The translations under genes were made by a program, and so were the position numbers. A stretch of DNA of 40,817 nt, from the IMG/VR virus record IMGVR_UViG_3300023104_000009, positions 1-40,817 of that record, one strand, 5' to 3'. Positions 31,413-38,761 of the stretch are shown here, piece after piece. The notes beneath the pieces are model-generated. The model saw only the letters and a list, made by a program, of their open reading frames with translations. It did not search any database and was not told the origin of the DNA. Position 1 is the first letter of the stretch; each line of letters begins with the position of its first letter. This DNA is from a virus.

Positions 31413-31597
31413 GACTCCTCCACGGTGCTGGAGGTGACAGTCACGCTGCGGATGTAGCCATCGCCAATATCCCAATCTACCTTGGCGCGGTCATCGAAGC
31501 CGCACGCTTTAATCAGGATTTCATCGATCTGCTCATCGCTAAGATCGACCGTAACAGTCCGTGTCACGCGCGTCGTTGTCTTGGACACCTTGTTCAT
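31409..31597 (-). CDS. Hypothetical protein (62 aa)
   Basis: The ATG at 31597 overlaps the preceding stop (TGATG). The protein alternates Thr/Val-rich strands (TTTRVTRTVTVDLS and RSVTVTSSTVEES) around a helix (DEQIDEILIKACGF), suggesting a small alpha/beta fold. No family is recognised. Confidence 0.6.
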   Translation of the reverse strand: MNKVSKTTTRVTRTVTVDLSDEQIDEILIKACGFDDRAKVDWDIGDGYIRSVTVTSSTVEES

Positions 31598-31797
31598 CAC
31601 CCCTTCTCCTGCTGGCGGGCGAGGAGGAGGGCGCGGGCCTCCTCTAGCTCGTAAGCCATGGCGAGCCAGCAATTCGCTCCTGCGGGCATCTCATCCAGCC
31701 AAGGATCACCATAACGAAGCACGTAGGCTCCGCCGGTTTCAGGCTGGACGATGGTGTATTTCTTTCCCTCGACATCGAGGCGCAAAAGGTCGCTCAC
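31597..31797 (-). CDS. Hypothetical protein (66 aa)
   Basis: A GTG at 31797 shares the upstream stop (GTGAGCG junction, as in minus block 1). The product contains LDVEGKKYTIVQPETGGAYVLRYG and a C-terminal helix (AMAYELEEARALLLARQQEKG). No family is recognised. Confidence 0.6.
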   Translation of the reverse strand: MSDLLRLDVEGKKYTIVQPETGGAYVLRYGDPWLDEMPAGANCWLAMAYELEEARALLLARQQEKG

Positions 31798-32111
31798 CCC
31801 TCACCCCCATCCGTGCCGAGGGCGCGGGCGATGGCGGTGCGGGCGTCAGTTATCTCCGGGTATTCGTTGGGCGTGGCATGGGGAAAAAACTCCCGCATGA
31901 CAGCCTGAAGCGCCTTCAGCGAATCCGGGGCTGCTGCGATGAGGCGGGCGTTGGCCGCGTTGTCTGGACCTTGAACTCGCGCGACGTAAATGCCGTCGTT
32001 ATTCGATGTGCCGCCATCCGCATTGCTGCTGATAAGCGTCGTGTGGATACTCCCTGAATCCACTAGCACCCACGGCCCCGGCGTAAACCCACCCTTGCTT
32101 CCACTGTCCAT
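31794..32111 (-). CDS. Hypothetical protein of the TPGPW phage family, first gene of minus block 2
   Basis: The ATG at 32111 has AAGGAG 8 bases upstream. The 105-residue product shows FTPGPWVLVDSGSIH, IYVARVQGPDNAANARLIAAAPDSLKALQAVM: the TPGPW opening and NARLIAAAPxxLxAL ending of a family found in very many phages, function unknown. The gene at 26359-26700 has a diverged form. It is transcribed away from the HTH gene at 32196. Confidence 0.75.
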   Translation of the reverse strand: MDSGSKGGFTPGPWVLVDSGSIHTTLISSNADGGTSNNDGIYVARVQGPDNAANARLIAAAPDSLKALQAVMREFFPHATPNEYPEITDARTAIARALGTDGGEG

Positions 32112-32152
32112 CTCACCACTCCTTCTTCTGCTTCGGGGTTGCTTTTGCGCTC

Positions 32153-32183
32153 GATAATGATAGGGGTCAAGTGCATTTTCGGA
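32153..32183 (+). promoter_or_regulatory. Divergent control region of minus block 2 and the HTH gene at 32196
   Basis: The 84-bp gap (32112-32195) holds a -10-like GATAAT (32153-32158) on the + strand, without a clear -35, and GGGTCAAGTGCATTTTCGG (32164-32182). The latter resembles GGGTCAATGCACATTTATCG in the gap at 27924-28029 and, read on the minus strand, starts with TTGACC, a possible -35. Confidence 0.38.
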
Positions 32184-32195
32184 AGGAACACGAAC

Positions 32196-32378
32196 ATGAT
32201 GACCCTTGAGGAGATCCAGGTGGCTCTCCGGCACCACAAGATTGGCAAGGTTGCCGAGGCAGTTGGCATCAACCGAACCAGCATCGCGGCGATCATGAAG
32301 GACCGTTGCCATGAGCCTCGATACAGCACCGTCAAGGCGCTGTCTGACTACCTCAAAGCCAACGCGGTGGTGGGGTGA
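32196..32378 (+). CDS. Small helix-turn-helix regulator, Cro-like (60 aa)
   Basis: The ATG at 32196 (a second ATG follows at 32199) has GGAAGGA upstream. The protein is a minimal helix-turn-helix: IGKVAEAVGINRTSIAAIMKDRCHEPRYSTVKALSDYLKAN (residues about 15-56), with helix 2 AEAVG and helix 3 RTSIAAIMK. It probably controls minus block 2 and the DNA-metabolism operon that follows. Its stop overlaps the next GTG start. Confidence 0.78.
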   Translation: MMTLEEIQVALRHHKIGKVAEAVGINRTSIAAIMKDRCHEPRYSTVKALSDYLKANAVVG

Positions 32379-32758
32379 CCGCGCAAAAGCTAGGCACGCT
32401 GGTTTGCACCCTGCCGATGTGCCCTACCTCCAACCACCTGTTTGCCACGGACTTCAAAACCAAGCGCAGGTTCAAGTCCAAGGAGTATTCGGCGTGGCAG
32501 AAGGTGGCCGGTACAGCGCTCCTTGCCGCGTGGGAGGAGCAGGGCAGACCGGTGGTGGGCCAACCGTGGAAGGCCTCCATTCGCGTCGGCTGTAACTATC
32601 GCACAGACATAGACGGGCGGGTTAAGGCGGTACTGGATCTTCTGGTCAAGACCATTCCAGGCTGGCCCGACGATCGGCACGTGGACCGTTTGGTTGTGAC
32701 GCGAGGCGGCGAGATCGGCACGATGCTGGTGTCCGCTGCTGATTTTGTGGAGATTTGA
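32375..32758 (+). CDS. RusA-like Holliday junction resolvase
   Basis: The 127-residue protein matches the RusA family of phage endonucleases that cut four-way DNA junctions. NYRTDIDGRVKAVLDLL (residues 74-90) carries the two catalytic Asp residues (78 and 80) and the conserved Lys84; a third Asp is in PDDRHVDRL (99/100). It starts with GTG in a GTGA overlap with the regulator gene. It would resolve recombination intermediates or branched DNA before packaging. Confidence 0.87.
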   Translation: MTAQKLGTLVCTLPMCPTSNHLFATDFKTKRRFKSKEYSAWQKVAGTALLAAWEEQGRPVVGQPWKASIRVGCNYRTDIDGRVKAVLDLLVKTIPGWPDDRHVDRLVVTRGGEIGTMLVSAADFVEI

Positions 32759-32759
32759 G

Positions 32760-33497
32760 ATGGAAACCATCGGCAACGGCATATTCGGCGTGGGCGACTG
32801 CTTTGAGCTTATGGCGAAGTTGGGGGATCAGAGTGTGGATATGATCCTCTGTGATCTTCCTTATGGCGCCACGCAGAATAAGTGGGACTCGGTGCTGCCG
32901 CTGGATAGGTTGTGGGCGGAATATTGGCGAGTTTGTAAGGGGGCGGTGGTGCTTACGGCAGCGCAGCCTTTTACGTCTGTATTGGTCTGCAGTGCTTTAT
33001 CTAATTACAAATATGATCTTGTCTGGCACAAGAACAAAGCATCTGGTCAGCTTAACGCCAAGAGGCAACCTATGCGCGCGCACGAAAGTGTTTTGGTGTT
33101 TGGCAAGGGATCTTATAATCCTCAAATGACAGAGGGCCATAGGCCGGGCAACGCCGCTCACCAAAAGACGCAAAGCGATAACTATGGAGCGACTAAGGGG
33201 GCCTCTTACGGAGGCCAAACGGTTCGCTACCCCCGTTCGGTTTTGGACTTCGCTGTAGTTAACAATGACGATCCTGGCCGTATCCATCCCACCCAAAAAC
33301 CCGTCGCCCTATTCGAGTACCTAATCCGCACCTACACCAACGAAGGCGACACCGTACTCGACAACACAGCCGGCTCCGGCACCACCGCCATCGCGGCAGA
33401 GAATGCCGGGCGGAAGTGGATCTGTATCGAGCGTGATGAGGAGTATGCGGCGAAGGCGATGGAGCGGATACGCAAGCACGTGGAGATCCTTATATGA
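32760..33497 (+). CDS. DNA methyltransferase (N6-adenine or N4-cytosine), orphan
   Basis: The ATG at 32760 follows the RusA stop. The 245-residue enzyme has catalytic motif IV as DLPYG (residues 32-36) and, later in the chain, HPTQKP (176-181) and the AdoMet-binding motif I DNTAGSGTT (201-209). This order is that of beta-class methyltransferases such as CcrM/M.HinfI-like enzymes. Leu in place of the usual second Pro (DPPY to DLPY) is seen in several phage enzymes. No restriction gene is nearby, so it probably protects phage DNA or regulates. Confidence 0.9.
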   Translation: METIGNGIFGVGDCFELMAKLGDQSVDMILCDLPYGATQNKWDSVLPLDRLWAEYWRVCKGAVVLTAAQPFTSVLVCSALSNYKYDLVWHKNKASGQLNAKRQPMRAHESVLVFGKGSYNPQMTEGHRPGNAAHQKTQSDNYGATKGASYGGQTVRYPRSVLDFAVVNNDDPGRIHPTQKPVALFEYLIRTYTNEGDTVLDNTAGSGTTAIAAENAGRKWICIERDEEYAAKAMERIRKHVEILI

Positions 33498-34255
33498 CCC
33501 CCTTCGATCGCCACAACATCTCGCATTTGTCAGCATCTAGCTTGAACCTATTTGTTGCTCAACCATCGTTATGGATGGCAAGTTATTTGCTGAAGCGCCG
33601 CACCGGCGTAGGGCCAGCAGCGCATCGTGGCACCGCGATCGAGTGCGGCGTGGAGGCGGGATTGTTCGATCCACATATGCCGGTGGCAGAGGCGCAGAAG
33701 TTGGCGGAGGCCAAGTTTCACACCCTCACCCGGTTCAGTGCGGACGCACGGATTGAAAAGGAGCGGGAGCTTGTGGCCCCGTCTGTCGAGGTGGCATTAG
33801 CCGAGTTGCGGCAGTACGGGGTTCCGGAGAAGCCGGAGAATGGACGGCAGCACAAGATCGAGGTGGAGTTGGGCGAGGGTTTGCCTCCTGCCTGGGGCTT
33901 CCTCGATTTCAAGTTTCAGGATCACGGCATCACCGTGGATCTTAAGACATCCTCCCGCGTCCCGTCTGAAATTTCCGTGCCACACAGCCGGCAGGGGGCC
34001 ATCTACTGGAAACATCTGGGCAATCACCAGATCCGTTTCGCCTATGCGTCCGGTAAGCGTATGGCAGTGTACGCGCTTGAGGAACCGGCCATCCACTTTG
34101 CCGAGTGCGTAAAAATTGCACGGGCAATCGAAAGGCTATTGTCATTGAGTGACGATGGTGAGAAGTTGACCCGTGCGCTGTACCCCGATGCGACGTCATT
34201 TTATTGGGGAGACGCCAGCGCACAAAGCCTAGCAAGAGAGATTTGGGCGGACTAG
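33494..34255 (+). CDS. PD-(D/E)XK nuclease, RecB/Cas4-like
   Basis: The 253-residue protein shows the RecB-family nuclease motifs in order: HRGTAIE (residues 44-50), GFLDFK with Asp138, VDLKTS with Asp149 and Lys151, and QGAIYWK (167-173). The ATG shares the methyltransferase stop. Only the nuclease domain is present, with no helicase and no obvious Cas4 cysteine cluster. It likely processes DNA ends in recombination or degrades host DNA. Confidence 0.85.
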   Translation: MTPFDRHNISHLSASSLNLFVAQPSLWMASYLLKRRTGVGPAAHRGTAIECGVEAGLFDPHMPVAEAQKLAEAKFHTLTRFSADARIEKERELVAPSVEVALAELRQYGVPEKPENGRQHKIEVELGEGLPPAWGFLDFKFQDHGITVDLKTSSRVPSEISVPHSRQGAIYWKHLGNHQIRFAYASGKRMAVYALEEPAIHFAECVKIARAIERLLSLSDDGEKLTRALYPDATSFYWGDASAQSLAREIWAD

Positions 34256-34312
34256 CCCGAGTGGCTGACGACTGGCCTACGGTCGGGTTAACGAGCAAAG
34301 AGGAATGATGTC

Positions 34313-34948
34313 ATGGGACTTATGCAGAGCAACACCGGCGGCGAGGGCGGTGGATTTAAGGTGTACTGCAAGTATAACGCCAAGGCGGGGCGCTGGTACA
34401 CCAAGGAGGACAAGCAGGACGGCCAGGAGTTCGAGGTTACGAACCTGACGGCGGTGTTCGATCTTCAGAATGTTCGCACGGGTTGGTTTTTGTTCGCGGC
34501 TGGTACTGCACCGGCCAAGACGTTCGATCCGTCGCTGACGCAGGCCGCGACCAAGCCGGGAGATGGCTTCAAGCGCGGGTTCGAGGTGGACATCTTCAGC
34601 GAAAAGAACCTGGGCGGTGTGCGTGAATTCTCTTCCACCGCTGGGGTTGTTATCGACGCTATCAACCCCCTGTACGACGCATACACCGCTGCGCCAGAGG
34701 CGGCGCAGGGCAAGTTGCCGGTGGTCAAGTGCGCGGGCGTCACTCCGGTGACGAACAAGCACGGCACCAACTACCAGCCCAAGCTGGAGATCGTGTCGTG
34801 GGTGGATCGTCCGTCTGCGCTGGCTGACGGTGGCACCGCGTCCACGTTGGCCTCTACCCCACCCGTAGAGAAGCCCAAGGCACAGACCGTGGCTCCGCCG
34901 GCTCCTGTGGATGCGTTCAAGGAAACGGACTCTGACGTAGAGTTCTGA
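34313..34948 (+). CDS. Putative single-stranded DNA-binding protein
   Basis: The 211-residue protein has a beta-rich N-terminal domain of about 170 residues (FKVYCKYNAKAGRWY, VTNLTAVFDLQNVRTGWFLF, FSSTAGVVIDAI). A Pro/Ala-rich linker follows, with an acidic tip FKETDSDVEF. This layout of OB-like core, disordered linker and acidic aromatic tail is that of SSBs. It lies between the nuclease and the primase-helicase and has a strong terminator after it, as expected for an abundant protein. Family assignment needs a profile search. Confidence 0.65.
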   Translation: MGLMQSNTGGEGGGFKVYCKYNAKAGRWYTKEDKQDGQEFEVTNLTAVFDLQNVRTGWFLFAAGTAPAKTFDPSLTQAATKPGDGFKRGFEVDIFSEKNLGGVREFSSTAGVVIDAINPLYDAYTAAPEAAQGKLPVVKCAGVTPVTNKHGTNYQPKLEIVSWVDRPSALADGGTASTLASTPPVEKPKAQTVAPPAPVDAFKETDSDVEF

Positions 34949-34969
34949 GCCAACCTAACAAAGCGAACC

Positions 34970-35001
34970 GGGCCTTTCGGAGAAATCCGGGAGGCCCTTT
35001 T
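34970..35001 (+). terminator. Rho-independent terminator after the SSB-like gene
   Basis: GGGCCT (34970-34975) pairs with AGGCCC (34992-34997), with an inner CGGA/TCCG extension, and TTTT follows at 34998-35001. Confidence 0.8.
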
Positions 35002-35030
35002 CATTTATGTTGCGATGTGGTTTATAGGGC

Positions 35031-35064
35031 GGGTGGGGAGCGTTAGCCGACGCTCAACCCACCC
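35031..35064 (+). promoter_or_regulatory. Strong 12-bp hairpin in the leader of the primase-helicase gene
   Basis: GGGTGGG-GAGCG (35031-35042) pairs with CGCTC-aa-CCCACCC (35051-35064), leaving an 8-base loop and a 2-base bulge. There is no U-run. A weak promoter (TTCATT at 35000-35005, 17 bp, TATAGG at 35023-35028) just precedes it, so the hairpin would form at the very start of the mRNA and could stabilise it or control translation. Confidence 0.5.
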
Positions 35065-35097
35065 TGACACCATCAGCGGGGAGAGGGCCGCTTACAA

Positions 35098-35145
35098 TGC
35101 CTGACTTTACCCTACCATATATTGCGCCTGAGGCAAGCCTGTGAA
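35098..35145 (+). CDS. Possible 15-residue leader peptide before primase-helicase
   Basis: An ATG at 35098 with a good site (GGGAGAGGG) opens a frame of 15 codons (PDFTLPYIAPEASL) whose TGA overlaps the GTG start of the primase-helicase. The GTG itself has no clear ribosome site, so translation of the primase probably depends on this leader by coupling. Confidence 0.45.
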
Positions 35146-37312
35146 GCGGCTTATCGAGATCGGGGCCATAGATATTGAGGCGATCAAGGACCAGTTCCCA
35201 CTGGCTGATTTTGTCGCCAGTACCGTCGATCTGAAACGCAAGGGGCGGGCCTTGGTTGGCCTCTGCCCGTTCCACGGTGAAAAGACGCCGAGCTTCACGG
35301 TGTACCCAAGCGATCAGCGCTTCCATTGCTATGGCTGTGCGGCGGACGGCGATCTGTTCGACTTTGCCGAGCATATGAACAAGTGGACGATCCGAGAAAC
35401 GGCCGAGCATTTGGGCATGGGCACCATCCCAACCTACACGCCCGACCGGATCGAGGAGATCCGCAACAAGCGCCTCGCGGCCGAAACCAAGGACGCAGAG
35501 GACCGTGCAAAGGTCATCACCCAATCGCAGGAAAGGTGGGACGCGGCTGTGCCCGTCATCCACCACCCGTATCTGGCCGCTAAGGGCATCCAGGCGCACG
35601 GTGCGAGGATCGAGGCAGACGGAACGCTCCTTACCCCGATCATGGGCCAGAACGGCGCTATCCAGTGCGTGCAAGGCATATCCGAGGAGGGCGAGAAACT
35701 GTTTCCCTTCCGTGGCACGGTATCGGGCGGCTTCCATATCATGGGCGGCAAGGTGGCCAAGGCGACCGAGCCTGTGATCCTGTGCGAAGGCTTCGCCACC
35801 GCTGCCTCTATCCAGGAGGCCACCGGCCGCACGGTGATCTGTACCTATAACGGCGACAATATGGTGAAGGTGGCCCGGTTCTTCGCTGATCGCTACCCCG
35901 GCCGGCAATGGCTGGTAGCAGGCGACGACGACCATTCCAATCAATCCAATACTGGATCGATTAAAGCCGCTGAAGCTGCCGCCGTCCTGAGTTGTCCGTA
36001 TGTCCTGGCTGCGCACGACGGAGACGACGCCAACAGCGACTTCAACGATATGGCCAAGCTTTATGGGCTGGAGGCTGTGAAAACGTTGATTGTTGATGGC
36101 GTGACACCCGAGGGGGCGGAGCAGCAACCGGAAGATCCAAACGACTTCAAGCCTACCCCTTGGGTTGCAATAGACCCTTCTTCCATCCCGCCGCGTGAAT
36201 GGCTGTTCGGTGATATTCTCGCCCGCAGTTTCGTGTCCGTGCTGGTGGCTCCGCCGGGCGTGGGTAAATCGATCCTGACGATTGAAGCGGCGATATCGAT
36301 CGTACTTAAGCGGGATCTGGGGCCGTTCAAGGCCCACGAAAAATCCAAGGTCTGGATCTTCAATAACGAAGACCCGAGACAAGAGCTTAACCGCCGCATC
36401 TCCGCTTTCATTCTCGCCAACGATCTGGACGCTGCCAAGGTGGCGGAAGGGCTGTTCGTGGACAGTGGAGAGGAGCGGCATCTTCTGATCGCCAAGTATG
36501 ATGAGGATCGCAACGTTATGCGGATGCCGGTTGTGGACCGTTTGATAGAGCATATCGAGCGCAACCAGATCGGGCTTCTCATAGTCGATCCGTTCATCGA
36601 GACGCATGGTGTCAATGAGAACGACAACGGGGCCATAAGCGCTGTCGCCCGCATGTACCGAGAGGTAGCGCAGAAGACCAACTGCGCTGTCTGGCTAGTG
36701 CACCACACCCGCAAGACACCCGCAGGCGCTAGCGCATCCGCTCCCGGTGACAGCGACGCTGGGCGTGGCGCAAGTGCTCTGGGTGGTGTTGCCCGGTTCA
36801 CGGCCACCTTGTTTAATATGAGCAAGGAGGACGCCAAGGCGTTGGCGATCGAGGAGGAGGACCGGCATCGGTATGTCCGGTTTGACGACGGAAAGGCTAA
36901 CCTGAAGATGCGCACGGATCAATGCATCTGGTGGCGCAAGCGCTCTGTTTCGCTTGGCAATGAGCGCGGCTTCAGGCCCGCTGACAGCATGGGTGTGCTG
37001 GAATGGGCGGACATGACGGACGCCACGACAGCAGCCCAGGAGCAGCGCCGGGAGCAATGGCAGGCCATCGCCTATGTGCTTCAGGGGTTGGTAGAGGAAG
37101 GCGAGGAAATCACCCTCAACTCCGCTGTCGCCAAGCTGGACGGGGTGGCTCGCGACCAGGGTTTTTCATCCGGTAGAACCCTGGACAGGTTCCTTAAAGA
37201 CAGCCTCACCAAGCCGTATCGGCAGGGTGCGTGGATGCTCACCCTGACCGAAAAGACGCAAGGAAACGGGCGTTTCTGGATCGGAAAAAGGAGGGCAAAG
37301 GCATGGGAGTAA
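35141..37312 (+). CDS. Primase-helicase, CHC2 zinc finger + Toprim + RecA-like ATPase
   Basis: The 723-residue protein starts with a CHC2 primase zinc finger (Cys42, His45, Cys63, Cys66). A Toprim-like domain follows, with VILCEGFATAAS (Glu216) and VAGDDDHSNQ (Asp262-264). The C-terminal RepA/RecA-type ATPase has Walker A APPGVGKS (370-377) and Walker B LLIVDPF (Asp483), then the VWLVHHTRKTP sensor. It would make primers and unwind DNA at the phage fork. It starts with GTG coupled to a leader peptide. No DNA polymerase gene is seen, so the host enzyme is probably recruited. Confidence 0.93.
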   Translation: MKRLIEIGAIDIEAIKDQFPLADFVASTVDLKRKGRALVGLCPFHGEKTPSFTVYPSDQRFHCYGCAADGDLFDFAEHMNKWTIRETAEHLGMGTIPTYTPDRIEEIRNKRLAAETKDAEDRAKVITQSQERWDAAVPVIHHPYLAAKGIQAHGARIEADGTLLTPIMGQNGAIQCVQGISEEGEKLFPFRGTVSGGFHIMGGKVAKATEPVILCEGFATAASIQEATGRTVICTYNGDNMVKVARFFADRYPGRQWLVAGDDDHSNQSNTGSIKAAEAAAVLSCPYVLAAHDGDDANSDFNDMAKLYGLEAVKTLIVDGVTPEGAEQQPEDPNDFKPTPWVAIDPSSIPPREWLFGDILARSFVSVLVAPPGVGKSILTIEAAISIVLKRDLGPFKAHEKSKVWIFNNEDPRQELNRRISAFILANDLDAAKVAEGLFVDSGEERHLLIAKYDEDRNVMRMPVVDRLIEHIERNQIGLLIVDPFIETHGVNENDNGAISAVARMYREVAQKTNCAVWLVHHTRKTPAGASASAPGDSDAGRGASALGGVARFTATLFNMSKEDAKALAIEEEDRHRYVRFDDGKANLKMRTDQCIWWRKRSVSLGNERGFRPADSMGVLEWADMTDATTAAQEQRREQWQAIAYVLQGLVEEGEEITLNSAVAKLDGVARDQGFSSGRTLDRFLKDSLTKPYRQGAWMLTLTEKTQGNGRFWIGKRRAKAWE

Positions 37313-37320
37313 ATGGCTTC

Positions 37321-37514
37321 GTCCGCAGGTTCGCACGCATGTCGTGCGGACTGCGGACCCCTACGAAAACTGCCGTTTTTTGGGTCGAAATGGTAGGGTC
37401 CGCACGCACTTTCCAAAAACAGTGCGAACCCCCCTTAAAAAATGGCGGTTTTCTGCGGACCTCGCACGTCCGCACGTCCGCACCCCTTATAGGGGTTGGC
37501 CGCTTGTGCGGACC
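37321..37514. repeat. Iteron-like cluster, candidate replication origin
   Basis: The 8-mer GTCCGCAC or its complement occurs exactly five times: + at 37398, 37468 and 37476; minus at 37344 and 37506. There are also five one-mismatch copies (37321, 37329, 37351, 37422, 37453). Also present are a near-complementary pair around AAAACTGCCGTTTTTT (37366 region) and AAAAAATGGCGGTTTT (37437 region), a hairpin GCGGACCCCTAC/GTAGGGTCCGC (37353-37403), and a palindrome ACCCCT-tat-AGGGGT (37482-37496). The 260-bp gap (37313-37572) otherwise holds no convincing gene. Position after the primase-helicase fits an origin. Confidence 0.6.
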
Positions 37515-37572
37515 CTATCAAGGGCCGGTCTGAAAGCATCGAACATTCTGATATTTTGAAAGGAGAGACGAG

Positions 37573-37875
37573 ATGGACGAGATGATGAAGAAGCTGGTGG
37601 ATGCGCCGTTGGCTGACGCGCTCAAGCTGCACTTGCCTGCCGGCAAAAGGGCGGGCCCGAAGAACCGCAAACCGCAGGCTGACAAAACCTTCGCGCCACC
37701 CATCACCCACAAACAGGTTCGGGAGCGGAAGGAAGCCGCCATGTCGGCCAAGACCATCGCCGTGCTGGATTACTATGCAACCACGACGGTGCCTGTGGAT
37801 CGGGTTGCGAGCCATTGTGGGATCAGCGTGGAGGACGCGACCAAGGCCATGCTGCGTCGGGGACGAGTGCTGTGA
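37573..37875 (+). CDS. Basic hypothetical protein with C-terminal helical domain (100 aa)
   Basis: The ATG follows AGGAGAG. The protein has a helical start (MDEMMKKLVDAPLADALKLHLP), a Lys/Pro-rich linker (GKRAGPKNRKPQADK) and a C-terminal part with VDRVASHCGISVEDATKAMLRRG (about 74-97), which resembles a helix-turn-helix. It could bind the repeat cluster just upstream; this is inference only. Confidence 0.58.
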   Translation: MDEMMKKLVDAPLADALKLHLPAGKRAGPKNRKPQADKTFAPPITHKQVRERKEAAMSAKTIAVLDYYATTTVPVDRVASHCGISVEDATKAMLRRGRVL

Positions 37876-38414
37876 TCGGCGCACCCCCAACTCGGCTGGA
37901 GCGCATGGATCAGATAACGATCGTTGCGGATGCGGTACGGGAACGAGAGAATCTGGCGGAGCGCCGGTGGGGGATTGGCCGGTTGCCTCGGCTGGTGCCG
38001 ATCGATCTAGCCACCAAGTTCCATACCCAGGCCCGTAAGTTCAATGCGTCGGTATGGGATGGAACGGCAGAGGAGGCCCGTAGGCACGGAGATGCAATGA
38101 TGCGGGCCTATGACGCCCTTGAGGCCGCAGCGTCGTCTGGCGGGCACTCCTACGCCAAACCTGAGGTATGGGAGATGGAGGTTGATGGTAAGCTGGTGCT
38201 GCTCATTCGCGACAAGGCCGAGATACCGTGCGTGAACACGCAAGGGCGCGAGTGCCAGGTGTGGTCGCTGGATGAGGTGGCTAGCGTGATCGGTGCGCAG
38301 GAGATCCTGATCGCGGCCAAGGCTGCGTTTGAGGGCGCAACGATTGAAGGTATGCGGCCGGCCAAAAAGGTTAAGGACAAGCTGGACGATAGTTTGGCGG
38401 ATCTGCCTTTTTAG
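37872..38414 (+). CDS. Hypothetical protein with SSB-like acidic C-terminal tip (180 aa)
   Basis: The GTG at 37872 shares the previous stop. The product is helical at first, then mixed (WEMEVDGKLVLLIRDKAEIP, WSLDEVASVIGAQEILIAAKAAF), and ends KVKDKLDDSLADLPF. The last residues resemble the SSB tip (DDDIPF) that docks replication partners. It may belong to the replication machinery; no family was recognised. Confidence 0.6.
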   Translation: MIGAPPTRLERMDQITIVADAVRERENLAERRWGIGRLPRLVPIDLATKFHTQARKFNASVWDGTAEEARRHGDAMMRAYDALEAAASSGGHSYAKPEVWEMEVDGKLVLLIRDKAEIPCVNTQGRECQVWSLDEVASVIGAQEILIAAKAAFEGATIEGMRPAKKVKDKLDDSLADLPF

Positions 38415-38426
38415 CATCAAACGGTG

Positions 38427-38455
38427 TTGACACCCACCCAAACCGGGGGTAGAGG
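38427..38455 (+). promoter_or_regulatory. Early-type promoter 1 (TTGACACCCA family)
   Basis: TTGACA at 38427-38432, 17-bp spacer beginning CCCA, then TAGAGG at 38450-38455. CATCAACCCAA follows at 38461, as after promoter 2. The first gene start is 38488. Confidence 0.75.
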
Positions 38456-38487
38456 TGGGGCATCAACCCAATCAAGGAGCTTACGAC

Positions 38488-38754
38488 ATGGCCACCACCG
38501 CAGCCCGCCGCGAAGTCCTCTCCGACGCACTGGATGCGTTCCTGAAGGCAGGCGACTTCGAAACCACCTTGAACCCGCGCGGCTACATCAAGGCGGAGAA
38601 TCGCCTGATCGACGCAGCGGTGGATTGCGGCATGGATCGGGACCATGCGTTCCCGAGCGAGTGGGCGTCGGTGATCGTGGCTTACGGTACCCCCATCTCG
38701 GGGCTGTGGGCTGGCTCGGGAATCGCTCGCAACTATTCGTTGGAGGTGGGGTGA
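38488..38754 (+). CDS. Hypothetical protein (88 aa) behind promoter 1
   Basis: The ATG at 38488 follows AAGGAG at 8-base spacing, right after promoter 1. The product is helical and acidic (REVLSDALDAFLKAGDFETTLN, KAENRLIDAAVDCGMDRDHAF) with a glycine-rich end. No family is recognised. Its own promoter and strong ribosome site suggest high early expression. Confidence 0.65.
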   Translation: MATTAARREVLSDALDAFLKAGDFETTLNPRGYIKAENRLIDAAVDCGMDRDHAFPSEWASVIVAYGTPISGLWAGSGIARNYSLEVG

Positions 38755-38761
38755 AAGGGTG

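Noticed and set aside
32760-33497. Restriction-modification system
   Set aside because: Only a methyltransferase is present. The adjacent nuclease has RecB-type motifs and sits in a recombination/replication gene group, so pairing as a restriction enzyme is unsupported.
33494-34255. CRISPR-associated Cas4 gene
   Set aside because: No repeat-spacer array or other cas genes are present, and the cysteine cluster of Cas4 is not evident. A phage RecB-family nuclease is the better call.
35054-36607. Long minus-strand open frame (517 codons) opposite the primase-helicase
   Set aside because: It is antisense to a gene with clear CHC2, Toprim and Walker motifs, and its product is His/Arg-rich without domains. 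GC-rich codon use leaves such antisense frames open.
37303-37533. Possible 76-residue protein after the primase-helicase
   Set aside because: The frame lies within the repeat cluster, overlaps the end of the primase gene and encodes repetitive basic sequence. The DNA repeats in both orientations explain the region better.
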